In this document: one piece after another, positions 1 to 7,659 of the stretch
Position numbering within the stretch: the first letter of the stretch is position 1
Layout of the letters: each line of letters begins with the position of its first letter
From: an uncultured Saprospiraceae bacterium
GTDB lineage: Bacteria; Bacteroidota; Bacteroidia; Chitinophagales; Saprospiraceae
NCBI GenBank assembly: GCA_937969485.1
Contig: CALBVQ010000103.1
Location: forward strand, 1 to 16,823
Direction: 5' to 3'
Length of the DNA stretch: 16,823 nt
Made by a program: the position numbers and the translations under genes
The notes under the pieces: generated by a model
What the model was told of the DNA's origin: nothing
Seen by the model: the letters and a program-made list of their open reading frames with translations, nothing else
The model's database searches: none

Positions 1-375
1 AAAGAGTATTTGATATTATGTCACACAATTTCCGAAGGAAGTTTGGGGGCTTATTATTGTCAACAAGCAATATTTAATAATGATAAAGAGCAAAGATTAC
101 TCATTAATATGAATAACTTTTGGACTCCACATTGGATAAAGAAGTTTAATTATATACTGTCAAAAAAGTTTTATTCAACTTCAATTACTTGTTATGATAA
201 AGAAACTAAAACTAATCCGACACCAACAATTATATTTGATATAGCGAACAATGTATTTGCCTTTGAGTCAAAAGAGAACACAGTAGATGAATGGTATATT
301 CCAAAAAAAGGTTGGCAGGATTGGAATATAGTAAAGAATGTTTGTGAATTATATAAATCAGAATACGCTATGTAA
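1..375 (+). CDS. Hypothetical protein, 3' end of a gene cut by the window edge
   Basis: The frame is open from the first base and ends in TAA at 373-375, giving about 124 residues with no stop on the left, so this is most likely the C-terminal part of a longer protein. An in-frame TTG at 10 could be a start, but the residues before it (KEY) read on smoothly and no promoter can be seen. The visible protein is rich in aromatic residues (WTPHWIKKFNYIL, GWQDWNIVKN) and in Asn and Lys. It has no signal peptide, membrane segment or motif that I recognise. It is followed by 110 bp of A/T-rich spacer. The function is unknown. Confidence is for a real coding end, based on the length of the frame and its plausible composition. 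Confidence 0.5.
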   Translation, partial: KEYLILCHTISEGSLGAYYCQQAIFNNDKEQRLLINMNNFWTPHWIKKFNYILSKKFYSTSITCYDKETKTNPTPTIIFDIANNVFAFESKENTVDEWYIPKKGWQDWNIVKNVCELYKSEYAM

Positions 376-485
376 CACTATATATCAGGTCATATCTCTT
401 CGTACCTCAGAGAGACGATCGATATATTCACCCGCATATATAATCAGTAGAAAATGAAATCAAATAGTTGCAAATGATTTAAAAT

Positions 486-1085
486 ATGAAACACAGCATA
501 GTCATAACATATCTATTGGTAGCGTTTTCAAGTACATTACTTCAGGCTCAATTGTGTTCAATTTCGGGAAGTTTGACATTCTTAAAAAATGCTGCTCCAA
601 TTGATTCAATGCAGCTAGAGCTGTATAATTCTGAAGAAGCTTTAATTCAAACAACAATGTCAATTGCAGGAATGTACTCATTTGGCGATTTAGAGCCTGG
701 CGAATACATAATACAACATTCCAACTATGATTTAGGAGTAAGTAGAATTACAAGTATCGTTTTGAGACCCGGTGAAAATTTAGACATTCCAATTAAAGTC
801 AAAGATCCTTGCAAGGAAGATACATCAGAGGGTGTTTGTCAAGTTTGTAATTCTAGAAAGCATGTATTGAAAATTAAACCGGGTATGATTGTTAACTATA
901 ATTTTGGTGGTAATGAACGAGCTCTTGAAAAGCTTTGGAAGAAGCATCAAAGATTAGGATATGTAACACATGTGATGCCAAATGAGGAAAAGGTTGTGAG
1001 GTCAATTTTTCTTGAAAGTGAAAGTGAGAAATTTTATGATTCATGCTACAATTGGTTTTGCACTAAAAACAAAATTGTATTTTGA
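486..1085 (+). CDS. Secreted protein with carboxypeptidase-regulatory-like beta-sandwich and Cys-rich C-terminal domain
   Basis: This is a 199-residue protein with a clear Sec signal peptide (residues 1-22, ending LLQAQ). Residues 24-105 look like a carboxypeptidase-regulatory-like or CnaB-like beta-sandwich: SISGSLTF opens a strand, and GMYSFGDLEPGEYII is the typical loop where a glycine-rich turn precedes a strand. Residues 109-199 are different and Cys-rich, with C109, C118 and C121 (CQVC), a nearby His126, then C187 and C192 near the C-terminus. This spacing could form a zinc ribbon or disulfides. The ATG at 486 is well placed for the signal peptide. The protein probably acts in the periplasm or outside the cell, and no enzymatic function can be named. 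It stands alone and is convergent with the isochorismate synthase gene. Confidence 0.8.
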   Translation: MKHSIVITYLLVAFSSTLLQAQLCSISGSLTFLKNAAPIDSMQLELYNSEEALIQTTMSIAGMYSFGDLEPGEYIIQHSNYDLGVSRITSIVLRPGENLDIPIKVKDPCKEDTSEGVCQVCNSRKHVLKIKPGMIVNYNFGGNERALEKLWKKHQRLGYVTHVMPNEEKVVRSIFLESESEKFYDSCYNWFCTKNKIVF

Positions 1086-1214
1086 TCGAGAAAATGATTG
1101 ACTATATATAACTTTATGTATAGCATCATCTCACGTTGCCGCAGGCGCAAAACACAGTTAAGACGGTTTATACAATTAACGATAGAGCTATCTACTTTTA
1201 CAAAAAGACTAAAC

Positions 1215-2165
1215 TCAACCTAGCACGCTCCCCATCACTTCGCTCTTGCGCTCTGTCTCCTCCCATTCGGATTCGCCTTCTGAGTCCTTTGTAATTCCTC
1301 CCCCTATGTATAAGTACGCCTTATCTCCTATCAATTGCATACATCGAATATTCACATACATACTGAATTCTTCGCTATCGTCTTCTACAACCCCCAGGTA
1401 ACCACAATATAAATTCCTGTCGTGGTTTTCCGTTTCTATGATAAGTTGCTTGCTCGCTTCATATGGCAAGCCACAAATTGCCGGAGTTGGATGAATTCGT
1501 CTTAAGAATGTCGAAATATCTTTTTTGCTAGCTTGAAAACTAAATTCACTTTTAAGATGAAATAAGTTACCAGCCTTAACCACTCGTGTATCGGTCTTAT
1601 GTACTAAAGGAACTTCCTCGGTCGACAAATCAATGATATACTTTTCCACAAGACCATGCTCTTCTTTTTCCTTGAATGTCCACACCGAAGGATCAGCGCT
1701 GTATTTGGTCCCAGCCAAAGCCACAGTATCTATCCTGTTTTCCTTAAATTTTAATAGTGTCTCAGGACTTGCACCTGCCCATGTTCCTATGCCTTCGATT
1801 GTAAGTACATAACAAAATGCGGTTTTATACCGATCAGTTAATCGTGTAAATAAATCATCAATTTCTAGCGTATTATTTACCAACTTGATTCTGCTAAGTA
1901 TGGTCTTGGAAATCCCTTGACTCGTAAATTCTCTCTGGAATTTTTCGAATTGCCCTAGATATTCTTCTTTGGAAGTGACGACAGGAATCTCTGAAACACG
2001 ATCATAACGCCTCCCTTTTTTACCATTATACGCTATGATTTCTCCAGTTAATATTTGTGGATCTCTTTCCAGAAATGCGCACAGGTAAACCTGGTCGGAT
2101 CCTTCACCTATAATAAACTTTTTGGGCGATTTACCCGGATACTTGAATAGTACGTAACCTTTCAA
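1215..2165 (-). CDS. menF: Isochorismate synthase (chorismate-binding family)
   Basis: This cytoplasmic enzyme is expected to convert chorismate to isochorismate, the first committed step of menaquinone synthesis. The C-terminal chorismate-binding signatures are present: GTWAGASPETLL (residues 127-138, with Glu135 at the general-acid position), VALAGTK (148-154), HPTPAICGLP (225-234), the CGYLGVV strand (254-260), LYIGGGI (285-291) and the metal-binding SEWEETERKSEVM (299-311). Lys87 in SKTILSRI sits where MenF and EntC have the general-base Lys. At 316 residues it is short, with a reduced N-terminal part, as is common in Bacteroidota. No ATG lies near the N-terminus, and the best start is TTG at 2165, eight bases after the stop of the upstream DJ-1-like gene, so the two are probably cotranscribed. 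EntC-type siderophore use cannot be excluded, but no siderophore genes are adjacent. Confidence 0.9.
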   Translation of the reverse strand: MKGYVLFKYPGKSPKKFIIGEGSDQVYLCAFLERDPQILTGEIIAYNGKKGRRYDRVSEIPVVTSKEEYLGQFEKFQREFTSQGISKTILSRIKLVNNTLEIDDLFTRLTDRYKTAFCYVLTIEGIGTWAGASPETLLKFKENRIDTVALAGTKYSADPSVWTFKEKEEHGLVEKYIIDLSTEEVPLVHKTDTRVVKAGNLFHLKSEFSFQASKKDISTFLRRIHPTPAICGLPYEASKQLIIETENHDRNLYCGYLGVVEDDSEEFSMYVNIRCMQLIGDKAYLYIGGGITKDSEGESEWEETERKSEVMGSVLG

Positions 2166-2173
2166 TGCCTTTC

Positions 2174-2911
2174 TTATTTTGTAATTATAACACTTGGCAC
2201 TTCACTTAGTTTCCAGTCGATCACTAATCCACCAGCTAAACTGCGTGCGATTTCGGCACCGTATAGAAATTCACACAAGTACAAAGCGGCCTCGAATGAT
2301 TTTGCTCCTCCTGCCGAAGTAATGAATTTTCCGTCGTGAACGAATAACACGGAATCTCGAATATCAAGTGTTGGGAAACGCTCTCTGTATTTTGGGATGT
2401 CGGAAGGAAAAGTTGTACTTGCTACATCGTTTAATAAACCGGCTTCCGCCAAAACAAAAGCACCATCACAATGAGAGGTGACAAACTCGGCCTTTTCACC
2501 AACCTTTCTCACCCAAGTTATCATCTTTTCGTTTTCTAAATCACTATCCAAATGATGTTCAGCACTAGGTACGACTAATATATCAATCTCTGGATATTTC
2601 TCAGTAAAGGCGTAATCTGGCATAATTCTCATCCCTTCAAAAGTGGTTACCGGCTCCATCTCCTCTGCGATCATAAATACATCCATTTGCTTGATGCCTT
2701 CCCTAAATTGCGTATGCTGAAATATATCGTAAGGCGCTGTTAACTCCGTATTGTATACCCCGTCCATTATTAGAATTCCCACTTGATAACGATCAGGATT
2801 CTCCTTGTGCACCATATCAGGCATCACCACAGAATTCTCTACTTTGGGCCCCGACCCGCATCCCGCCGCAATCGTCCAAAATGCGACCAAAAGACATAAT
2901 TTATTTATCAT
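2174..2911 (-). CDS. DJ-1/PfpI-family lipoprotein
   Basis: This is a 245-residue protein of the class I glutamine-amidotransferase-like fold, closest in pattern to the DJ-1/PfpI domain of isonitrile hydratase and AraC-type (GlxA) regulators, but without a helix-turn-helix. The N-terminus is a lipoprotein signal (LLVAFWTIAAGC, lipidated Cys18). The fold begins at YQVGILIMDG and carries the conserved acidic residue in YNTELTAPYDIF (Glu56). The nucleophile elbow is TSHCDGAFVLAEAGLL, with Cys148, followed by the TSAGGAKSFEAAL helix. The start at 2911 is preferred over the in-frame codon at 2956 because it gives a proper lipoprotein signal, and a TATCTTTG promoter box lies inside the longer version. 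It precedes menF by 8 bp. The substrate is unknown. The lipid anchor implies an envelope location, unusual for this mostly cytoplasmic family. Confidence 0.82.
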   Translation of the reverse strand: MINKLCLLVAFWTIAAGCGSGPKVENSVVMPDMVHKENPDRYQVGILIMDGVYNTELTAPYDIFQHTQFREGIKQMDVFMIAEEMEPVTTFEGMRIMPDYAFTEKYPEIDILVVPSAEHHLDSDLENEKMITWVRKVGEKAEFVTSHCDGAFVLAEAGLLNDVASTTFPSDIPKYRERFPTLDIRDSVLFVHDGKFITSAGGAKSFEAALYLCEFLYGAEIARSLAGGLVIDWKLSEVPSVIITK

Positions 2912-2916
2912 ATTGC

Positions 2917-2924
2917 CAAAGATA
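2917..2924 (-). promoter_or_regulatory. Bacteroidota -7 box (TATCTTTG) for the DJ-1-like gene
   Basis: On the minus strand TATCTTTG matches the Bacteroidota -7 consensus TAnnTTTG at every fixed position. Only five bases (GCAAT) separate it from the ATG at 2911, so transcription would begin at or next to the start codon, suggesting a leaderless mRNA. No good -33 TTTG was found at the expected distance, which lowers confidence. Confidence 0.45.
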
Positions 2925-2998
2925 CTACTGTCCGCTAATAGTTTTCTTGAATACATCTGAATATTCTTATATTGCGAACCGTTATTAAAAAAAATGAT

Positions 2999-5146
2999 AT
3001 GAAAAATGTAATCATCTTGTTATTTATTTCCTTTGTTTTTTCAGCTTTTCAAGTTGAGGCTCAAGGCCCAAAAGAGATAACACTTGAAGATATATGGACG
3101 AATTATACCTTCTACGCTAAGTCCGTTCCGGGGTTTAATTTTCTTAAAGATGGTAAACATTATACAAGACTGGAAGGTGGGGCAATCAAGCAATACGATC
3201 TGGTTTCAGGTGAGTTTGTAAAAGATATTTATACTCAGGAGGGAATGAATTCATACACCTTCTCTGCTGACGAGAGAAAGGTTTTGATCAAGACAGATAG
3301 TGAACAAATTTACCGAAGATCGTCGAAGGCTGTTTATGCTGTGTTAGACCTCGCTTCGGGAGAAAAAACACCTGTCTATTCCGATAATCTCATAAGCAAC
3401 GCGCAGTTTTCCCCTAATGGAAAAAAGGTGGCATTTGTTTATGATAATGACTTGTTTTACAAGAATATGGAAACTGGCGAAGTAGAACAATTTACGAATG
3501 ACGGAGAGTTTAATAAGATCATTAACGGGATGGCGGACTGGGTATACGAGGAGGAATTCGGTTTTACAAGAGCGTTTGAATGGAATTCAGACGGTACTAG
3601 AATTGCTTACTTAAAATTTGATGAGTCAGCTGTAAAAGAATTCACAATGACAGGTTTTAATCAAGGTCTTTATCCTGATTATTACACATTCAAGTACCCT
3701 AAAGTAGGAGAAAAAAACAGTATTGTTACTGTACATGTGCATGATCTAGTAGAAAAGAAGACTTTTGATATCAATCTTAAGAAAAACATCGAATACATAC
3801 CTAGAATAAAGTGGGCTAGTAGCCCGAGAGACCTTATTGTATTTACGATGAATCGTCACCAGAATGAGCTTGAGTTATTAAAAATTGATACTAAAGCACG
3901 AAATACATCTTCACTACTTTTTGAAGAAAGTAAATGGTATATCGATATTCATGATAACATGACATTTGTAAATGACGGAAAGCAGTTCTTGTGGACTAGT
4001 GAGAAGGACGGCTATAATCACATTTACTTGCATGATATCAGTGGTAAGCAAGTGGCTCAATTGACCAAAGGTAAATTCGATGTTACTAAATTCTACGGTT
4101 ACGATAAGTCAAGGGATCGAGTGTATTTTCAAGCTGCGAGAAAAACACCGATGGATAGAGAGATTTATTCGGTCCGACTGAATGGTAAGAAAATAAAGGT
4201 GGTTGCAGACAAGAAAGGAACGAACGGAGCCCAATTTTCAAGTACATTCGATTACTATGTACTAAGTCACAGTGATGTGAATACGCCTTCAAGTTATGTA
4301 GTGAACTCTATCGATGGGAAACCACTTCGATCTATCGTTGATAATGCGAAAGTGAAGAAATTAATGAATGAGTATGGTGTGACTTCTATTGAATTTATGG
4401 AAGTGCCTACGGATGACAATGTGAAATTGAATGCCTACATCATGAAGCCTAATAATTTCGACCCCTCTAAAAAGTATCCCGTATTCATGTATGTTTATGG
4501 AGGACCAGGCAGTCAAACAGTAACGAACAGTTGGAAAGGTCAGAATTATTGGTGGTTCCAAAAGTTAGTGTCTGAAGATTATATTGTGGTAAGTGTAGAT
4601 AATAGGGGAACTGGAGCGAGAGGAGAAGCGTTTAAGAAAATGACATACAAGGAGCTGGGGAAATATGAGATTGCGGATCAGATCAATGCAGCAAAATATC
4701 TAGGTACTTTAGATTACGTTGATAGCGAGAGAATAGGTATGTTTGGTTGGTCATATGGAGGTTACATGTCCTCTTTAGCGATTACCAAAGGAGCTGATGT
4801 ATTTAAAGCTGCGATTGCAGTTGCACCGGTTACTAATTGGAAGTGGTATGATACGATCTACACAGAAAGATACATGAGAACAGACGGTGAAAATCCCGCT
4901 GGATATGCTGATAATTCGCCAGTAAATTTTGCGAATTTATTGAAAGGGAAGTATTTGCTAGTGCATGGAAATAGTGACGATAATGTGCATTTTCAGCATT
5001 CGGCAGAAATGGCAAACGCGCTGATATCAGCCAATAAGCAATTTGATACATATTTTTATCCGAACAGGAATCACGGAATTTATGGTGATAATGCTAGAAT
5101 ACACTTATATACAAAGATGCATAACTTTGTATTAGAAAATTTATAA
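2999..5146 (+). CDS. Dipeptidyl peptidase IV (S9B prolyl oligopeptidase family), secreted
   Basis: This is a 715-residue serine peptidase that removes N-terminal X-Pro or X-Ala dipeptides in the periplasm or at the cell surface. A signal peptide (residues 1-22, ending VEAQ) leads into an eight-bladed propeller domain. This contains DWVYEEEF, whose last two acidic residues (Glu185, Glu186) match the Glu205/Glu206 pair of human DPP-IV that binds the substrate amino terminus. The C-terminal alpha/beta hydrolase has nucleophile Ser585 in GWSYGGYMS, Asp660 in HGNSDDNVHFQHS and His692 in NRNHGIYG. YVYGGPGSQ (oxyanion region) and DNRGTGARG are also typical. The ATG at 2999 is chosen over the upstream in-frame TTG at 2972 because it starts directly before the signal peptide. 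Its TAA shares one base with the smpB start, so the two genes are translationally coupled. Family and activity are firm; the physiological peptide substrates are unknown. Confidence 0.93.
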   Translation: MKNVIILLFISFVFSAFQVEAQGPKEITLEDIWTNYTFYAKSVPGFNFLKDGKHYTRLEGGAIKQYDLVSGEFVKDIYTQEGMNSYTFSADERKVLIKTDSEQIYRRSSKAVYAVLDLASGEKTPVYSDNLISNAQFSPNGKKVAFVYDNDLFYKNMETGEVEQFTNDGEFNKIINGMADWVYEEEFGFTRAFEWNSDGTRIAYLKFDESAVKEFTMTGFNQGLYPDYYTFKYPKVGEKNSIVTVHVHDLVEKKTFDINLKKNIEYIPRIKWASSPRDLIVFTMNRHQNELELLKIDTKARNTSSLLFEESKWYIDIHDNMTFVNDGKQFLWTSEKDGYNHIYLHDISGKQVAQLTKGKFDVTKFYGYDKSRDRVYFQAARKTPMDREIYSVRLNGKKIKVVADKKGTNGAQFSSTFDYYVLSHSDVNTPSSYVVNSIDGKPLRSIVDNAKVKKLMNEYGVTSIEFMEVPTDDNVKLNAYIMKPNNFDPSKKYPVFMYVYGGPGSQTVTNSWKGQNYWWFQKLVSEDYIVVSVDNRGTGARGEAFKKMTYKELGKYEIADQINAAKYLGTLDYVDSERIGMFGWSYGGYMSSLAITKGADVFKAAIAVAPVTNWKWYDTIYTERYMRTDGENPAGYADNSPVNFANLLKGKYLLVHGNSDDNVHFQHSAEMANALISANKQFDTYFYPNRNHGIYGDNARIHLYTKMHNFVLENL

Positions 5147-5610
5147 TGAGTAAAGACAAGCACACGGCTACGATAATAAACAGGAAAGTAAAATTCGAGT
5201 ATTTTGTTATAGCGGAATTTGAGGCAGGAATGCAGTTGCAAGGTACAGAGGTGAAAGCTTTACGTGCAGGAAATGCGCATATGAATGATGCGTACTGTAG
5301 TTTAGAGAAAGGTGAGATGTATCTTCGAAATTTGCACATTGCAGAGTATGAGATGGGCACAATTCATAATCACGAACCGAAACGTACTAGGAAATTACTG
5401 TTACGTAAGACCGAATTAAAGAAGATAGAAAAGCGAGTCACCGAGAAAGGGATGACTGTAGTTCCATATAAGATTTATTTTAACGACAGAGGCTTTGCAA
5501 AGATCGAAATTATCCTAGGACAGGGAAAGAAGACCTACGACAAGCGTGACACCATTAAGGACAGAGACAGTAAGCGAGACCTTGATAGAATGAAAAAGCA
5601 ATTTGGGTAG
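5146..5610 (+). CDS. smpB: SsrA-binding protein SmpB
   Basis: This is a 154-residue cytoplasmic RNA-binding protein of trans-translation. It delivers tmRNA to stalled ribosomes together with EF-Tu. The family features are present in order: the N-terminal NRKVKFEYFVIAEFEAGMQL, the LQGTEVKALRAG segment that contacts tmRNA (residues 31-42), the HEPKRTRKLLL stretch (75-85), and the basic C-terminal tail ending in DLDRMKKQFG, which enters the decoding centre. Length is normal for the family. The ATG lies in TAATG, overlapping the stop codon of the DPP-IV gene by one base, so smpB seems to depend on the peptidase transcript. No tmRNA gene was recognised in the 172 bp downstream or elsewhere in the window. 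Confidence 0.96.
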   Translation: MSKDKHTATIINRKVKFEYFVIAEFEAGMQLQGTEVKALRAGNAHMNDAYCSLEKGEMYLRNLHIAEYEMGTIHNHEPKRTRKLLLRKTELKKIEKRVTEKGMTVVPYKIYFNDRGFAKIEIILGQGKKTYDKRDTIKDRDSKRDLDRMKKQFG

Positions 5611-5729
5611 AAGGGAGATGATGCCCACTGGAACGGACTATCAATCATGATTAATTTCCCTTTAAGTTCTACTCATCAAAAAAATCGCTCGACTAGTCTA
5701 TAATTAATGCCACTCTATCATAAATCATG

Positions 5730-5737
5730 TATCTTAA
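5730..5737 (+). promoter_or_regulatory. Possible -7 promoter box (TATCTTAA) upstream of the PA14-OmpA gene
   Basis: TATCTTAA resembles the Bacteroidota TAnnTTTG box with changes at the last two positions. It lies 45 bases before the ATG at 5783, a normal leader length, and belongs to a series of TATCTTA-type boxes in this window. No clear -33 TTTG is visible, so this is a weak call. Confidence 0.25.
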
Positions 5738-5782
5738 CAATATTATCATGATTTTTAATACTGGTAACTAAACATATGCATT

Positions 5783-6859
5783 ATGTCGAATCGTACCTAT
5801 GAGCTAAAAAACAGAAAGCCTTTCCTCTTATTTACAAAACAATGCCTTGCCCTCGCATTTTTCCTCTTGATGAGTATTTCTTTATGTGCCCAACACGGTT
5901 TAAAGGCAGAATACTATAACGGGGTTAATTTTGATGATTATGTCACCACGAATTATGTAGGTAACATTGATCAGTCTTGGGACAATAATCCTCCAGTGCC
6001 AGGGTTGGATCCTCATGAATGTTCTATTAGATGGACAGGAAAACTGGTACCTCAAACTTCGAGAGAATATGTTTTTTCAGCGAGAGTGGATGATGGAATA
6101 CGGGTGTGGCTTGATGATCGTCTGATTATTGATCAATGGGAGTTAAATGACCTAGGGCTTTTTCAAGGTAAAATATATCTCGAAGCTGCGGAAACATACA
6201 AGATTAAAGTAGAGTATTTTAATGCATTGAGAGAAGGGGAAATCAGATTGCTTTGGTCAATACCTTCGGCTGAACAAAGCTGGTACGAGTACTTTTTTGA
6301 AGAATCAACAATTCCCATTCCTGAAGAATTCTTTTTTCGTCCCGACGAAAGAAAAGCTCCAAAACAAGAGATTGCAGAGGAGGTTTCTAACGAGAAACCT
6401 AAGCCAAAAGCAAAACCAAAAGTCACTCCTCAGCCAAAGAAAAAGCCTGTCATTGTTGATGAACCACTTCCTGAGAAACAGGTGATTTCACGAAAAGTAT
6501 CCAATGCTAAAGAGGCAGAAAAGTATATTCCTAAAAACATTGCCTTTGAAAAGGGTAAAACGATTATCCTAAATTCATCAATGGATGAACTTGACCTCTT
6601 TGCAAAATTCATGTTGGACAATCCTACCGTCAATGTTAGTATCGAAGGGCATACAGATCCTGTTGGGGATGCTGATCTAAATCTCAAGCTTTCGAATGAT
6701 CGAGCGATCAAAGTCGCTAATCATTTGGTTAAGGAAGGTGTAGATGGTAAACGCATTAAAGCAGAAGGATTTGGTGGAACGAGACCATTAGTTGTCCCTA
6801 AGAAAGGGGAGTATTACCCCGCGAATAGGAGAGTGGTTTTTGTATTGTCCGGGTTTTAG
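5783..6859 (+). CDS. PA14-OmpA domain envelope protein
   Basis: This is a 358-residue exported protein with two recognisable domains. The signal sequence has a long polar n-region, then CLALAFFLLMSISLCAQ (cleavage near residue 37). Residues 38-162 match a PA14 domain: GLKAEYYNG start, SIRWTGKL, YVFSARVDDGIRVWLDDRLIID, then KVEYFNALREGEIRLLW. PA14 domains bind carbohydrate in glycosidases and adhesins. A Lys/Pro/Glu-rich linker (about 190-235, with KPKPKAKPK) follows. Residues 250-356 are an OmpA-like peptidoglycan-binding domain: EGHTDPVGDADLNLKLSNDRA with probable diaminopimelate-binding Asp292 and Arg307, then AEGFGGTRPL and ANRRV. No beta-barrel is present, so the protein is probably periplasmic or bridges peptidoglycan to a glycan ligand. 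It appears to be monocistronic. Confidence 0.88.
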   Translation: MSNRTYELKNRKPFLLFTKQCLALAFFLLMSISLCAQHGLKAEYYNGVNFDDYVTTNYVGNIDQSWDNNPPVPGLDPHECSIRWTGKLVPQTSREYVFSARVDDGIRVWLDDRLIIDQWELNDLGLFQGKIYLEAAETYKIKVEYFNALREGEIRLLWSIPSAEQSWYEYFFEESTIPIPEEFFFRPDERKAPKQEIAEEVSNEKPKPKAKPKVTPQPKKKPVIVDEPLPEKQVISRKVSNAKEAEKYIPKNIAFEKGKTIILNSSMDELDLFAKFMLDNPTVNVSIEGHTDPVGDADLNLKLSNDRAIKVANHLVKEGVDGKRIKAEGFGGTRPLVVPKKGEYYPANRRVVFVLSGF

Positions 6860-6987
6860 GAATAGGATTTTCATGATGGCAGAGACTAAGCTATGTAAAG
6901 CACGCTTTCTTGTGACGTAAGAAGCTTCTAACATGTGCCGATCATACCTAATCAATCGTTTCTACAATTTGCTAAGCTTTAATAGGT

Positions 6988-7018
6988 CTTGAGATCCATT
7001 CTCGGCTCAAGTTTTTTT
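6988..7018 (+). terminator. Rho-independent terminator after the PA14-OmpA gene
   Basis: CTTGAG at 6988-6993 pairs with CTCAAG at 7006-7011 around a 12-base loop and is followed by seven T (7012-7018). Two more C-G pairs can form inside the loop with a small bulge. It lies about 130 bases after the stop codon of the OmpA-like gene. Confidence 0.6.
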
Positions 7019-7180
7019 AAAAAATCTTTTGAGTATATTAAAAAGGGTAACTTTTTTATGGAGCATAGTGTTAGTCGATGTTTCAGCTGTTTTCTCATAT
7101 ACTAATAAAATATATCTGTTGTGATTTCAAGAAAAAAACAAAAATTTGTGAAACTATTTGTTTAAATAATGCGTCCTTTG

Positions 7181-7226
7181 TGTGTGGACGATAAGTATTG
7201 GGTTTTTCAATTACAGGATCCACATA
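7181..7226 (+). promoter_or_regulatory. Possible hairpin in the 5' leader of the cold-shock gene
   Basis: TGTGTGGA at 7181-7188 can pair with TCCACATA at 7219-7226 (eight pairs, one G-U) across a 30-base loop. It ends 12 bases before the ATG at 7239. Cold-shock genes often have structured leaders that change conformation with temperature. This particular structure is inferred from base pairing only, and the transcript start is unknown. Confidence 0.3.
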
Positions 7227-7238
7227 ATAATTTTTATA

Positions 7239-7430
7239 ATGAGTAACGGTACAGTTAAATTTTTCAATGAATCTAAAGGATTCGGTTTTATAGTTCCAGA
7301 AGATGGAAGTAAAGACATTTTTGTTCACGCTAATGGTTTAAACGAAGACATTCGTGAAGGTGACAATGTTTCATACGATGTAGAAGAAGGTAGAAAAGGA
7401 CTAAATGCAGTAAATGTTTCAAGAACATAA
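7239..7430 (+). CDS. Cold-shock domain protein (CspA family)
   Basis: This is a 63-residue single cold-shock domain, an OB-fold protein that binds single-stranded RNA and DNA and melts RNA structure. Both RNA-binding motifs are visible: RNP1 as KGFGFIVPE (residues 13-21) and RNP2 as DIFVHANGL (26-34), after the usual MSNGTVKFFNESKG opening. Length is typical of compact Bacteroidota Csp proteins (60-70 residues). The ATG at 7239 is preferred over an upstream in-frame ATG at 7182, which would add 19 residues unlike the family. The gene is monocistronic: it has its own long A/T-rich leader and a strong terminator right after the stop. It is likely induced by cold or constitutively expressed as an RNA chaperone; which one cannot be told from sequence. 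Confidence 0.95.
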   Translation: MSNGTVKFFNESKGFGFIVPEDGSKDIFVHANGLNEDIREGDNVSYDVEEGRKGLNAVNVSRT

Positions 7431-7453
7431 TTGCTAATTTAGATTGAAAATAT

Positions 7454-7483
7454 AGGCTGTCTCCGAGGAGATGGCCTTTTTTT
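7454..7483 (+). terminator. Rho-independent terminator of the cold-shock gene
   Basis: A near-perfect hairpin spans 7454-7477: AGGCTGTCTC pairs with GAGATGGCCT (two wobble pairs) around the tetraloop CGAG, followed by seven T. It begins 24 bases after the cold-shock stop codon. It is the clearest intrinsic terminator in the window. Confidence 0.88.
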
Positions 7484-7659
7484 ATGCCCATACTCGAGTA
7501 AAAGTAAGAAATCGATAGCTTTGTGATTGTGCATCACGAGTTAATTGAGAAATGGTGAGTCTATCCATCAGTCCTATGGAAATTAAGTTTCAGGTACTTG
7601 AAATGATTTTATGTTGTGCATGTCTTGCAATCGCAGTGAGATAAAATTTTTGATAGCTA

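Larger units (their letters stand above)
6860..7238. other. Intergenic region between the OmpA-like gene and the cold-shock gene
   Basis: These 379 bases contain no convincing coding frame. The left third holds a probable terminator for the PA14-OmpA gene (6988-7018). The right part is the A/T-rich promoter and 5' leader of the cold-shock gene, with a possible leader hairpin (7181-7226). A short palindrome GAAGCTTC lies near 6920, with no assigned role. Confidence 0.5.

Noticed and set aside
2911..2956. Longer start for the DJ-1-like lipoprotein at 2956
   Set aside because: It would add 15 residues before the lipoprotein signal and would place the TATCTTTG promoter box inside the coding region.
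5094..5360. Minus-strand frame of 88 codons across the DPP-IV/smpB junction
   Set aside because: It is antisense to two confidently identified genes.
5611..5782. tmRNA gene next to smpB
   Set aside because: The spacer is only 172 bases and shows no tRNA-like acceptor ends or tag frame.
7182..7238. Upstream in-frame ATG for the cold-shock protein
   Set aside because: The 19 extra residues are hydrophobic and unlike any cold-shock protein; the family opening MSNGTVKFF starts at 7239.
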